The notes below the pieces were generated by a model, which ran no database searches, had not been told where the DNA came from, and saw nothing but the letters and a program-made list of their open reading frames with translations. Shown here one piece after another: positions 44,169 through 53,523 of a DNA stretch of 64,000 nucleotides. The position numbers and the translations under genes are program-made. This DNA is from Hyalangium gracile (GTDB lineage Bacteria > Myxococcota > Myxococcia > Myxococcales > Myxococcaceae), in assembly GCF_020103725.1 (NCBI RefSeq), contig NZ_JAHXBG010000009.1, forward strand, positions 124,001-188,000, written 5' to 3'. Numbering within the stretch: the first letter of the stretch is position 1; each line of letters opens with the position of its first letter.

Positions 44169-47100
44169 CACCACCGAAGGCGCACAAGCATGCCCGATGG
44201 AGGCGCTGGGTGCGCCGCATCGTCTGGGGCGTGCTGGGGCTGGTAGGCCTGGTGCTGCTGCTGGTGGCCGGCGCGCTGGCCTGGCTCACCTCGCCCGCGG
44301 GCGAGCGGTGGGTGCTCGGCAAGGCCCTGCCCCTGGCGAACGAGCAGCTCTCCGGGCGACTGGAGGCGGGCGCGGTGGAGCTGAGCCTGTCGGGGCTCAC
44401 CCTGCGGGACGCCAAGCTCTACACCCCCGAGGGGGACCTGGTGGCCGAGGTGGCCCTGGTGGACGCGCGCCTGTCCCTGGCGCCCCTGGTGGCCCAGCAC
44501 GTGGTCATCACCTCCGCCCGGCTCGAGAAGCCGCGCCTGTACCTCGTGCAGGACGAGCGCGGCCTCAACCTCATGCGGGCGCTGGAGCCCCGCAACCCCA
44601 AGCCCGAGGAGCCGTCCACGGGCCGGAGCTCGCTGCGGCTCTCGCTGAGGGACCTGCGGCTGGAGGACGGCTACGTCGACTTCGAGGGAGACACCGCGGA
44701 GGGCACCCGCCAGGTGCGGCTGGAGGACTTCGACGCCCAGGGCGCGGCCAGCTATGGCGCGGCGAAGCAGGCCTTCGACGTGCGGCTGGACGCCACCGGT
44801 GGGCTCTCCCGCCCCCTCACCGGCCCGGTGAAGCTGACGCTCCGGGGCCAGGGCGAGGAGCAGAACCTCTCCACGGACGTGGACCTCACCGTGGCGGGGC
44901 TCGTGCTCCAGGCCCGCGGTGGCATGCGCGGGCTGAGCGAGGCGTGGATGGAGCTCGAGCGCCTGTCGCTCGAGCCAGCGACGGCTCGGGCCTTCGTGCC
45001 CACCTATCCATTGATCGCGCCCGTCAGCGTGGAGGGTAACGGCCAGAAGCAGGGCGACGTCGCCCGCACGAGCCTGACGGTGAAGGCCGGGAGCGCCACG
45101 ATGAACGTGGATGGCTCCTTCAACGTCGCCACGATGCGCAGCGACGGCGTCACCGTGCGGGCCCGGGACATCAACCTCGCCGAGCTGATGGAGAACGCGG
45201 CGACCACCTCCATCGTCGCCAACCTCAACGCGAGCGGCGGAGGCACGAGCCTGGAGACGCTCGACGGCCAGGTGGAGCTCAACGTCTCCCCGTCGAAGTT
45301 CAAGGGACAGCCGCTCGGGCCGGTGGAGCTCAAGGCGAGCGCGAAGGACGGCTACTACACGCTCTCGCGCCTGCGGGTGCTGCTGCCGGGCGCCTCGCTG
45401 GACGCGCGCGGCCAGGGCAAGGTGGACCACATCCAGATGAAGGGCAGCCTGAGCGCGTCGGATCTCGCCGTGCTCGGGCAGACGGTGGGCCGGCTGGGCC
45501 CGGGCCCAGCGCTGCCGCTGTCCGGCAGTGGCGCGCTGGATTTCCAGGTGGAGGGGCCGCTGCGCACCCCGGGAGTGGAGCTCTCGGGCACCTTCGCCAC
45601 CCTGGGCTACGAGGACAACCTCATCAAGGACCTCAACCTGAAGGCCTCGCTGCCGGACGTCACCAGGCCGCTGTCCGCGGATGCCTCGCTGGTGGTGGGC
45701 GAGCTGCAGACGGGCGGCCGCACCTTCCAGAACCTCTCGGCCGCCATCATCACGCGGGGCCGGGAGCTGGAGGCCACCGTGAAGACCGCGGGCGACGCGG
45801 TGCTGGGCCTCACGCTGGCCGGCACCGTGGACGAGGACCAGGAGGGGCTCGCGGTGAAGGCGATGACGCTCGCCTGGCCCGAGGGCACCTGGACGCTGCG
45901 GGGCACCTCTCACGTGGGCTTCGGCGGCGGCAGGCTTGAAGTGAAGCCCGCCCTCACGCTCGTGTCCGACCAGCAGCGCCTGGCCGTCACGCTCGTGAAG
46001 GAAGGCGAGCACGTGGACGGGCGCGTGGAGGCGGACGCGCTGGACCTCACGAAGCTCCCCAGGTCCTTCATCCCCGAGACGCTCAAGCTGGGCGGCACCG
46101 TCTCCGCGCGGGTGAGCGCGCGCGGGCGGCTGCCTCGCCCGGACGCCGACATCTCCCTCACGCTCGCGGACGTCCGCTTCCAGGAGTACTCGGACATCAA
46201 CGCCACGCTGAAGGGCACCTACGTGAAGGACCGCGCCAGCGGCACCCTCACCGCGAACGTGCCGGCAGCCAGCATCACCGCGGACTTCGACGTGCCGGTG
46301 CAGGGCCTGCTGCGGCACCGCAAGGATGAGATGAGCCTCCGGGTGAACCTCGCCCGCCTGAGCATCGAGGAGACGCGGAAGATGCTCGGGCGCCCGGAGC
46401 CCGTGAGCGGAGAGCTCAGCGGCGTGCTGGAGGTGAAGGGGCCCGCGAGGGAGCCACGCCTCACCTTCACGATGAAGGGCGAGGGGCTGGTCTATGGAGG
46501 CCTGCCGCAGGGCGTCCTGAAGGATCCGCTCGCCTTCACGCTGACCGCCGCGTCCGATGAGGCGACCGGAGCCCTGGGCGCGCGCTTCGAGCTGCAGGGC
46601 CTGGCGAAGCAGACCTACGTCACCCTGAAGACGCCCTTCACGCTGGGCCAGTTCCTCATCAAGCCGCCCACCGCGGACGAGGTGATGCGCGCCCGGCTGA
46701 ACGTGGAGGGCGCCATGGAGGAGCTGGCCCTCGCCCAGGTGGGGGCCCTGGCCGGGCTCCAGAATGCCGAGGGCACCGTCACCGCGACGTTCGCCCTGTC
46801 CGGCTCCGTCCTCGTGCCCGAGGCCCGGCTGAACGTGCAGGCCCGCCGCGTCAGCGCCAACGGGCTGCCGCCGCTGGATGCCAACCTCTCCGTCAACGGC
46901 GGAGGAGACGACATCCGCGCGGAGCTGACGACGCTCCGGTACGACGGCGACAAGACCGCGCCCCTGGCGCAGCTGAGCGCCACGCTCGACGCGCCGCTGG
47001 GCGCCATCCAGGACCAGGACGTCATCGGCTGGGTGCCCTTCGAGCTCAAGGGACGCCTCCACCCCACGGCCCTCAAGGAGCTGATGGGTCTGGCCGAGGC

Positions 47101-48868
47101 CGACCCCACGCTGCGAGAGCAGGGGCTGCAGGGCATCGTCTCCCTGGAGGTGTCCGCGCGAGGCACTCCCGCAACGCCGGAGGTCGTCCTCGACGTGGGC
47201 CTCCAGCAGCTCGGCGTGGGCAGGCTCGCGCTGGGCCAGGCCCACGTCCACTACACCTACGCGGACGCTCGCTCCGACCTGGACGCGACCGTCTCCGCTC
47301 CCTCGGGAGGCAGCCTGCTCGTCCGGGCCGGCATCCCGCTGGACCTGTCCCTGCCCGCCGTGCAGCAGGGGCTGGAGGTGAAGAAGGTGCCGCTGGACGT
47401 CAAGGTGGTGGCCCGGCGCTTCGACATGGGCTTCCTCTCCGGCGCCACCGAGATGGTGCGCAGCCTGGGCGGCGTGCTCGAGGCGGACGCGGCCATCGCC
47501 GGCACCGTGGGCGCGCCCACCCTCAAGGGCACCGTCAACTGGAAGGACGGCCGGCTGGGGCTGATGGGCTTCGGCGAGTACCGCGACATCCAGGTCGCCC
47601 TCGGCGTGACGGAGGAGCGCATCCACCTGCAGCAGCTCTTCGCGCGTGGCGGCGCCGGCCAGCTGCGCCTCACCGCGGAGGCCGTGCGCTCGAAGACCGG
47701 GGCCTACGAGCTCACCGGCGAGACCCGGCTCGAGAAGTTCCCCATCATCTCGGAGGACCAGCTCGTCGCCGTCGCGTCGCTGCGGGCCTCGCTCGAGGGC
47801 AGCCTGAGCCTCGACACCGTCAACATCCGCAACCTCACCATCCCCGAGGCCCACATCGAGCTGCCGGAGGTGCAGCGCAAGGATCTGCAGCCGCTCGAGC
47901 CCGCCAGCGACATCGTCCTGGTGCGCAACGGCGTCCCGGTGGACAAGCGCCGCCGCAAGCGCAACGAGCCTCCGAAGGACGGCACGCCCACCAGCGGCAC
48001 GGCCGAGGACACCGCCTCGGCCAGCAACACCGACACGCCGGTCACCGGGAAGCCGAGCGTCGCGGGCACGGGCGGCGCGGGTGCCCAGCCGAGGGACCTG
48101 GTGGACACCTCCGACTCCGAGGAGGAGGTCCAGCGCACCTACCGCATCCTCATCAACGCGCCGAGGAACCTCTGGGTCCGCGGCTCGGACGTGAACATCG
48201 AGCTGGGGCTGTCGCAGAACTTCGAGGTCTCCTACACGGACCAGCCCTTCCTCGCCGGAGAGGTCATCGTCCAGCGCGGCCGGGTGGATGCGCTGGGGCG
48301 CCGCTTCGACGTGCAGCGCGAAAGCCGGGTGAACTTCACCGGGCCGCCGCTGGCGCCCTACCTCAACATCACCGCCGAACACGTCAACGAGCGGGAGAAC
48401 GTCACCGTCTTCATCCACGTGCGCGGCCAGGGCAAGGACTTCACCATCGAGCCCACGAGCGATCCGCCGATGTCCGAGACGGAGATCTACACGCTGCTGG
48501 CCACGGGCCGGCGGACGCTGGAGCGCAACTCGGGCTCGTCGATGACGGGCGCGCAGGCCGCGTCGGTGGTGGGCTCGCTGGTGGCCTCGCAGGCCAAGAA
48601 GGCGCTGTCGGCCGAGCTGCCCCTGGACGTGTTCTCCATCGAGGCGGGCGACAGCGGGCTGGCCGGCACCAAGCTCGAGGTGGGCAAGTACCTCACGGAC
48701 AAGATCTACGTGGGCTACACGGGCCGCGTGGGCACCGCGGCCCAGAGCCGCGAGAACGCCAACGCGGTCCGCTTCGAGTACCAGTTCACCCCGGCCTGGA
48801 GCCTCGAGGCCAACTACGGCGACGCGCGCTCCGGCGGCCTGGACCTCATCTGGAGCAAGGACTACTGA
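44165..48868 (+). CDS. TamB-like (DUF490) translocation and assembly protein
   Basis: A 1567-residue protein. An N-terminal signal anchor (about 16-42, IVWGVLGLVGLVLLLVAGAL) is followed by a very long AsmA/TamB-like beta-solenoid of repeating strands and, from about residue 1320, a Thr/Ser/Pro-rich linker. The C-terminal DUF490 region (about 1320-1567) holds the final TamB block: DPPMSETEIYTLLATGRR, SVVGSLVASQAKKALS and FEYQFTPAWSLEANYGD. TamB bridges the periplasm and carries lipids or proteins to the outer membrane. Start TTG 44165 overlaps the stop of the barrel gene and follows GGAGAGG, so the two are translationally coupled. Confidence 0.92.
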   Translation: MTPPKAHKHARWRRWVRRIVWGVLGLVGLVLLLVAGALAWLTSPAGERWVLGKALPLANEQLSGRLEAGAVELSLSGLTLRDAKLYTPEGDLVAEVALVDARLSLAPLVAQHVVITSARLEKPRLYLVQDERGLNLMRALEPRNPKPEEPSTGRSSLRLSLRDLRLEDGYVDFEGDTAEGTRQVRLEDFDAQGAASYGAAKQAFDVRLDATGGLSRPLTGPVKLTLRGQGEEQNLSTDVDLTVAGLVLQARGGMRGLSEAWMELERLSLEPATARAFVPTYPLIAPVSVEGNGQKQGDVARTSLTVKAGSATMNVDGSFNVATMRSDGVTVRARDINLAELMENAATTSIVANLNASGGGTSLETLDGQVELNVSPSKFKGQPLGPVELKASAKDGYYTLSRLRVLLPGASLDARGQGKVDHIQMKGSLSASDLAVLGQTVGRLGPGPALPLSGSGALDFQVEGPLRTPGVELSGTFATLGYEDNLIKDLNLKASLPDVTRPLSADASLVVGELQTGGRTFQNLSAAIITRGRELEATVKTAGDAVLGLTLAGTVDEDQEGLAVKAMTLAWPEGTWTLRGTSHVGFGGGRLEVKPALTLVSDQQRLAVTLVKEGEHVDGRVEADALDLTKLPRSFIPETLKLGGTVSARVSARGRLPRPDADISLTLADVRFQEYSDINATLKGTYVKDRASGTLTANVPAASITADFDVPVQGLLRHRKDEMSLRVNLARLSIEETRKMLGRPEPVSGELSGVLEVKGPAREPRLTFTMKGEGLVYGGLPQGVLKDPLAFTLTAASDEATGALGARFELQGLAKQTYVTLKTPFTLGQFLIKPPTADEVMRARLNVEGAMEELALAQVGALAGLQNAEGTVTATFALSGSVLVPEARLNVQARRVSANGLPPLDANLSVNGGGDDIRAELTTLRYDGDKTAPLAQLSATLDAPLGAIQDQDVIGWVPFELKGRLHPTALKELMGLAEADPTLREQGLQGIVSLEVSARGTPATPEVVLDVGLQQLGVGRLALGQAHVHYTYADARSDLDATVSAPSGGSLLVRAGIPLDLSLPAVQQGLEVKKVPLDVKVVARRFDMGFLSGATEMVRSLGGVLEADAAIAGTVGAPTLKGTVNWKDGRLGLMGFGEYRDIQVALGVTEERIHLQQLFARGGAGQLRLTAEAVRSKTGAYELTGETRLEKFPIISEDQLVAVASLRASLEGSLSLDTVNIRNLTIPEAHIELPEVQRKDLQPLEPASDIVLVRNGVPVDKRRRKRNEPPKDGTPTSGTAEDTASASNTDTPVTGKPSVAGTGGAGAQPRDLVDTSDSEEEVQRTYRILINAPRNLWVRGSDVNIELGLSQNFEVSYTDQPFLAGEVIVQRGRVDALGRRFDVQRESRVNFTGPPLAPYLNITAEHVNERENVTVFIHVRGQGKDFTIEPTSDPPMSETEIYTLLATGRRTLERNSGSSMTGAQAASVVGSLVASQAKKALSAELPLDVFSIEAGDSGLAGTKLEVGKYLTDKIYVGYTGRVGTAAQSRENANAVRFEYQFTPAWSLEANYGDARSGGLDLIWSKDY

Positions 48869-48880
48869 GGTCCACGCTCA

Positions 48881-49921
48881 TCAGAGCGCGTGGATCTCGT
48901 AGCAGGTGCCCACCGGGCCGCTGCCCGTCGTGGGGGCGTTGGGGGCGGACTTCCACGCGCCCTCCACGCCGCACTGGTGCCACTGCAAGTCCCCCGAGGA
49001 CTGCACGCAGGTGCGCGTGGGCACGGGGTGGCCCAGCGTGGCCGACGGGCAGTACGGGTAAGAGGTGGTGCAGCCCGTGGGCTTCGTCGTCGAGCCCCCG
49101 GTGAAGACGCCCGCCACGCACTTGCGCCACAGCGCGTCGGAGGAGCTCTGCACGCAGGTGAACTCGGCGACGTTGGCGTCCACGGTGCCCGAGTAGCACG
49201 AGGTGCCGCCGGTACCCCACGCGTACTCGCCCTTGAAGCGGTTGTACGCCGAGGCCACCAGCGACGAGCCACCCACCGTCTTCCTCCCGCACTGCGTCGC
49301 GTAGGCGCCCACCCACGGCGTGTACGTGTAGAGCGCGGCGGTGGCCTTGGTGGCCGGCCGCACCGAGCACGGATCCAGCGAGCTCTTCGTCACGCCCACC
49401 TTCCACCCGGAGATGGTGGAGCCGCCCGAGTCCAGGGACGTGAAGTAGCCGCGCATCTTCTTCGCCGCGCACTCCACCTGGTTGCCGAAGCCCGTGTAGG
49501 CCGCGTCACAGCCGCTGCTGTCCGGACAGCCGCAGCCACACGCCTTGGCCAGGTTGGAGGAGGTGCCGCTGGTGATGAGGCTCGACTCCGTCTGGATGCG
49601 CGCCAGCATGTAGAGCGGGCTGATCTGGTACGCCTTGGAGCGCTCGACGATGAGCGCCGCCGCCGTCTTGCCCCACGCCGGATCCGTGTACGTGGCCAGG
49701 TAGCTGCCCTTCTGCTGGAGGAACTGCTGCACCTGCGCGGTGGTGATCCACTGCCCCCCCGTGATGTCCGCGTCCTCCAGCAGCCGGTTCATGTCGTACG
49801 TGGTGGTGGCCTCCTGCAGCACCTCTCCCGTCAGCTCATCCACGACGGGCGCTTGTTCGGTGGGACCACAGCCGAGGGAGTACAGCACGGGCAGCAGGAG
49901 CAGCGAGACTCGAAGCTTCAT
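48881..49921 (-). CDS. Lysozyme-like exported lipoprotein with two C-terminal Cys-Trp repeats
   Basis: A 346-residue lipoprotein. Lipobox YSLGC puts the lipid on Cys18. The central domain (about 55-225) has SPLYMLARIQTESSLIT, resembling the glutamate motif of SLT/glucosaminidase enzymes (Glu112), with a CGCGCPD disulfide loop. Two related C-terminal units follow (FTCVQSSSDALWRKC and RTCVQSSGDLQWHQC), probable wall-binding repeats. Likely a cell-wall hydrolase on the outer face, useful in predation or remodelling. Convergent with the TamB gene and divergent from the expansin genes. Confidence 0.65.
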   Translation of the reverse strand: MKLRVSLLLLPVLYSLGCGPTEQAPVVDELTGEVLQEATTTYDMNRLLEDADITGGQWITTAQVQQFLQQKGSYLATYTDPAWGKTAAALIVERSKAYQISPLYMLARIQTESSLITSGTSSNLAKACGCGCPDSSGCDAAYTGFGNQVECAAKKMRGYFTSLDSGGSTISGWKVGVTKSSLDPCSVRPATKATAALYTYTPWVGAYATQCGRKTVGGSSLVASAYNRFKGEYAWGTGGTSCYSGTVDANVAEFTCVQSSSDALWRKCVAGVFTGGSTTKPTGCTTSYPYCPSATLGHPVPTRTCVQSSGDLQWHQCGVEGAWKSAPNAPTTGSGPVGTCYEIHAL

Positions 49922-50186
49922 CGCGACCTCTCTGGTGGGGGGGCGCGCGTCTTAGTCCCTCACACGGGTTTCTCAAAGAAGTCATTTATTTCCAGGATTG
50001 ATACATTGTTTTCACGGGAGCGAAGTTTCAGCTCCTCGGCGTTGCCGCGCGGGCGGAGCATTGCGACTCGATTGCACCTGGAGACCAGTCAAGCAGCCCT
50101 CCGGGACAGGACGTGACACAGCAGCGAGAGACCTCGTTAGCATCCAGCACCACCAGCGCGAGCAAGCCTGGTCAAGGAGCCTGTGG

Positions 50187-50894
50187 ATGCGAGCCTCTTC
50201 CCTCTTCTCCCTTCGAAACCTCGGCACCGCGGCGTGGGTGCTGACCCTGGCGGCGTGCTCCTCTTCCAGCGAGGAGATCTACGGAGAGATCCGCGCGCTG
50301 GGCGACTTCCGCGGTGGCATCGCCACCTGGTACGACGCGACGGGCGCGGGGCACTGCGGCTACGACGCGAGCCCCAACGACATGGACGTGGCGGCCATGA
50401 ACGCGCCGGAGTTCTCCAACAGCGCGGTGTGCGGCTCGTGCGCGGAGGTGGAGGGGCCGCAGGGCACGGTGCGCGTGCGCATCGTGGACAGCTGCCCCGA
50501 GTGCGCCTCCGGACACCTGGACCTGAGCAAGCAGGCCTTCGCGAAGATTGCCCCCATCAATGATGGGCGCGTGACGACGCAGTGGCGCCTGGTGAGCTGC
50601 GCCGTGCAGGGCCCGGTGCGCTACCGCATCAAGGAGGGCAGCTCCGAGTGGTGGGTCGGCATCCAGGTGCGCAACCACCGGCTGCCCATCCAGAAGTTCG
50701 AGTACCAGAAGAACGGCTCGTGGGTGGAGGTGAAGCGCGAGCCCTACAACTACTTCGTGGCCAGCTCCGGCATGGGCCCCGGCCCGGTGAAGGTCCGCAT
50801 CACCGCCACCGACGGACAGAAGCTCGAGGACACCCTGCCCGAGATCAAGGCGGAGAAGACCTTCGACGGCGCCGCGCAGTTCTCCCTGCAGTAG
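50187..50894 (+). CDS. Expansin-like lipoprotein (copy A, catalytic Asp present)
   Basis: A 235-residue lipoprotein; ATG 50187 has AAGGAG eight bases upstream. The lipobox is LAAC. The mature protein matches bacterial expansins (EXLX1 type): domain 1 has GGIATWYDATGAG, RIVDSCPEC and HLDLS, which supply the Asp pair of the active groove. Domain 2 (CBM63-like) has EWWVGIQVRNHRLPIQK and PYNYF, the aromatic cellulose-binding face. Expansins loosen polysaccharide networks without hydrolysis. It is the first of two tandem copies. Confidence 0.82.
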   Translation: MRASSLFSLRNLGTAAWVLTLAACSSSSEEIYGEIRALGDFRGGIATWYDATGAGHCGYDASPNDMDVAAMNAPEFSNSAVCGSCAEVEGPQGTVRVRIVDSCPECASGHLDLSKQAFAKIAPINDGRVTTQWRLVSCAVQGPVRYRIKEGSSEWWVGIQVRNHRLPIQKFEYQKNGSWVEVKREPYNYFVASSGMGPGPVKVRITATDGQKLEDTLPEIKAEKTFDGAAQFSLQ

Positions 50895-50933
50895 ACGCAC
50901 CCATCCGTCCCCCCCACAACGAGGTCCTCACAT

Positions 50934-51638
50934 ATGCGATTCGAGAACGTCCTCTCCCCTCACGTACTCATCGCGGTCGGAGTGCTGGGCCTGACCGCCT
51001 GCTCCGACTCCAACCCTCCGGAGGAGCCTGTCGCTCCGCTCTCGGAGGAGAAGACCAGCACCGCCACGCGCGTGGTCTCCGACGGCACGGGCAACTGCAA
51101 CTTCGATCCGAGCCCGGAGGATCTACACGTGGCCGCGCTGGATGCCACCGCCTACGGAGACTCCGGGCTGTGCGGCGCCTGCGCGGAGCTGGAGCTGCCC
51201 GCGGAGAAGAAGAAGGTGCGCGTGCGCATCGTCGACAGCTGCTCGGGGTGCACGCCGGATCAGCTCGGCCTCAGCCCGCAGGTGTTCGACTCCATGGGCG
51301 GCAGCAATCTGATCACGGCCAGCGTCCGCTGGCGCTACATCACCTGCCCGGTGCAGGGCCCGCTGCGCTACCGCTTCAAGGAGGACAGCAGCCCGTACTG
51401 GGTGGCCATCCAGGTCCGCAACCACCGGCACCCCATCCAGAAGCTGGAGTGGGAGAAGGACGGCACCTGGATCGAGGTGAAGCGCGAGGCCTACAACTAC
51501 TTCGTCGAGCCCGCGGGCATGGGCCCCGGCCCGCTGCACCTGCGCTTGACGTCCACCACGGGGAGGGTCATCGAGGACACCCTGCCCGTCGTGATCCAGG
51601 GCACCGTCGTGGATGGCAAGGCCCAGTTCGAGGACTGA
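50934..51638 (+). CDS. Expansin-like lipoprotein (copy B, key Asp lost)
   Basis: A 234-residue paralogue of copy A, 39 bp downstream. Lipobox LTAC. Domain 2 is conserved (PYWVAIQVRNHRHPIQK, YNYF), so binding should be kept. In domain 1 the Asp of the HLDLS motif is Gly (QLGLS) and the WYD loop is RVV, while VDSC is kept. By comparison with EXLX1 this should weaken or abolish expansin activity. It may be a binding or competitor form. ATG 50934. Confidence 0.78.
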   Translation: MRFENVLSPHVLIAVGVLGLTACSDSNPPEEPVAPLSEEKTSTATRVVSDGTGNCNFDPSPEDLHVAALDATAYGDSGLCGACAELELPAEKKKVRVRIVDSCSGCTPDQLGLSPQVFDSMGGSNLITASVRWRYITCPVQGPLRYRFKEDSSPYWVAIQVRNHRHPIQKLEWEKDGTWIEVKREAYNYFVEPAGMGPGPLHLRLTSTTGRVIEDTLPVVIQGTVVDGKAQFED

Positions 51639-51656
51639 AGCTCTGAAAATCCCGCT

Positions 51657-51699
51657 CTCCGCGTGCATTTCGATCAGAATGTTGATCGAGCACGCGGAG
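51657..51699 (+). terminator. Long hairpin after the expansin pair
   Basis: A 10-bp outer stem (CTCCGCGTGC/GCACGCGGAG), a three-base bulge on the 5' side, a 7-bp inner stem (TCGATCA/TGATCGA) and a 6-base loop, 18 bases after the copy B stop. No T-run. Terminator or stable 3' mRNA end. Confidence 0.6.
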
Positions 51700-51759
51700 C
51701 CCTCCGGCGCTCTCATCGCAAAACCATTCGGAACGAAATCTTCTCAGGACCGCGCAACT

Positions 51760-51773
51760 TGATTCTCGAATCA
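51760..51773. promoter_or_regulatory. Palindrome TGATTC-TC-GAATCA upstream of the lysin
   Basis: A perfect 6-2-6 inverted repeat 43 bp before the lysin start, in the AT-rich 178-bp gap. Candidate operator. The nearby ribosome site GGAGAG (51804-51809) can pair with CTCTC at 51795-51799, so mRNA folding may also limit translation. Confidence 0.35.
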
Positions 51774-51816
51774 GCCGAAAAAGCAGGCACGTCACTCTCA
51801 AACGGAGAGAAATCTC

Positions 51817-53514
51817 GTGTCCACTTACTCGGTCCGCAGCGGCGACACCCTGAGCGCCATCGCGGCGCGCTTCAAGACCACGGTCTCGGCCCTGGCCAAG
51901 GCCAACGGCATCTCCAACCCCAACCGCATCCTGGCGGGACAGAAGCTGACCGTCCCTGGCCGGGGCGACAGCTTCGAGCAGAAGCCGGGTGGCTCCAAGC
52001 CCGCGTCCTCGCCGGCTCCGGCGCCGTCCGCGGCGGCCGGGGGCCCGGTGAAGGACAGCACGGGCCGCCAGTACCCCACCTCCAAGGACGGCACGCCGAT
52101 GTTCCGCCAGGGAGATCCGGCGTGGGGCAGCCGGCGCCTGGGCACCAGCTCGAGCCTGTCCGCGGCGGGCTGCGCGATGACGGCCACCGCCATGGCCGTC
52201 AGCAAGATCTCCGGCAAGCCCATCAACCCCGGGCAGATGGACCAGTACCTGGACACCCACGGCGGCTACTCGGGCAACGCGCTGATCTGGGGCAAGGCGG
52301 CGGCGGCGCGCGGCATGGGCGCGACCAAGGCGGCCTGGAACCTGAACACCATCAACAAGCAGCTGGACGTGGGCCGCCCGGTGGTCATCGGCGTGGACTA
52401 CAAGGCCGGCAGCAACGGCGGCTCCAACGGCACGGACCACTGGATCACCCTGACCGGCCGCGGCCGCGAGGGCGGCAAGCCCGTCTACTACGCGAATGAT
52501 CCGGCCACGGGGAAGCAGGTCACCCTGCGCCAGGTGGGCAGCCAGCTGGTGGGCGGCCCGGCCAACTACAAGACGACGGGCCAGCTGGTGACGTTCTCCG
52601 GCGGCAACCCGCGTCCGGGCACGGCCAAGCCGCCGTCCACGCCGACCAAGCCGCCGTCCACGCCGGCCAAGCCGCCGTCCACGTCGCTCAAGGGCACCAC
52701 GGTGCCGGCTGGGGACTTGAAGCGCGGCTCGCAGGGCGCGGCGGTGAAGCAGCTGCAGGCGGCGCTGGTGAAGGCGGGCAACCTGACGCAGAAGGAGATG
52801 AACACGGGCCCTGGCGTCTTCGGGCCTCGCACCGAGTCCGCGCTGAAGGAGTTCCAGCAGAAGCACGGCGTGCCGGCCACGGGCTACTACGGGCCCAAGA
52901 CGCGCGCGGCGTTCGAGAAGCTGGGCGCGAAGACGGCCAAGACGGGCGGCACGGGGCCCGTGACGGGTCCGACGCCGGGCCCGGTGAAGGGCGGCGTGTC
53001 GCTGGCGCAGCTGAAGAAGATCATGCCGAACCTGTCGGACTCGAAGGCGCGGCAGGTGCTGCCGCACCTGAACAAGGCGATGGTGGACGCGAAGATCAAC
53101 ACGCCGAAGCGGCAGGCCGCGTTCCTGGCGCAGCTGGCGCACGAGAGCGGCGAGCTGCGCTACTTCGAGGAGATCGCCTCGGGCGCGGCGTACGAGGGCC
53201 GCCGGGACCTGGGCAACACGCAGCCGGGTGACGGCGTGCGGTTCAAGGGCCGCGGGCCCATCCAGCTGACCGGCCGCGCCAACTACCGGGCGGCGGGCAA
53301 GGCGCTGGGCATCGACCTGGAGAACAACCCCAAGCGCGCCGCGGACATCGACGTGGGCTTCCGCACGGCGGCGTGGTTCTGGAACAGCCGCAACCTGAAC
53401 ACCTACGCGGACGCGGGCAACTTCCGTGAGGTCACCCGCCGCATCAACGGTGGCTACAACGGCCTGGCCAGCCGCGAGGCGTACTACCGCCGCGCGCTGA
53501 ACACGCTGGGCTGA
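51817..53514 (+). CDS. Modular cell-wall lysin: LysM, C39-like peptidase, PG-binding and GH19 domains
   Basis: A 565-residue protein from GTG 51817. LysM (about 4-47) binds peptidoglycan. About 85-260 looks like a C39-type cysteine peptidase with Cys119 (AAGCAMT), His208 (TDHWITLTG) and Asp228 (YANDP). A PPSTPTK-type linker (265-292) leads to a peptidoglycan-binding domain (about 295-370). The last part (about 390-565) is a GH19 endolysin-like domain with Glu443 in HESGE and [14 protein letters not shown]. There is no signal peptide, so export would be by another system or by lysis, as for phage endolysins. Confidence 0.8.
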   Translation: MSTYSVRSGDTLSAIAARFKTTVSALAKANGISNPNRILAGQKLTVPGRGDSFEQKPGGSKPASSPAPAPSAAAGGPVKDSTGRQYPTSKDGTPMFRQGDPAWGSRRLGTSSSLSAAGCAMTATAMAVSKISGKPINPGQMDQYLDTHGGYSGNALIWGKAAAARGMGATKAAWNLNTINKQLDVGRPVVIGVDYKAGSNGGSNGTDHWITLTGRGREGGKPVYYANDPATGKQVTLRQVGSQLVGGPANYKTTGQLVTFSGGNPRPGTAKPPSTPTKPPSTPAKPPSTSLKGTTVPAGDLKRGSQGAAVKQLQAALVKAGNLTQKEMNTGPGVFGPRTESALKEFQQKHGVPATGYYGPKTRAAFEKLGAKTAKTGGTGPVTGPTPGPVKGGVSLAQLKKIMPNLSDSKARQVLPHLNKAMVDAKINTPKRQAAFLAQLAHESGELRYFEEIASGAAYEGRRDLGNTQPGDGVRFKGRGPIQLTGRANYRAAGKALGIDLENNPKRAADIDVGFRTAAWFWNSRNLNTYADAGNFREVTRRINGGYNGLASREAYYRRALNTLG

Positions 53515-53523
53515 TTTTCGAGG

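Noticed and set aside
44108-48418. A 1436-codon open frame on the minus strand
   Set aside because: It lies wholly antisense to the TamB-like gene, is full of His/Gly/Arg/Val low-complexity, and has no domain or ribosome site. High GC at third positions keeps such frames open.
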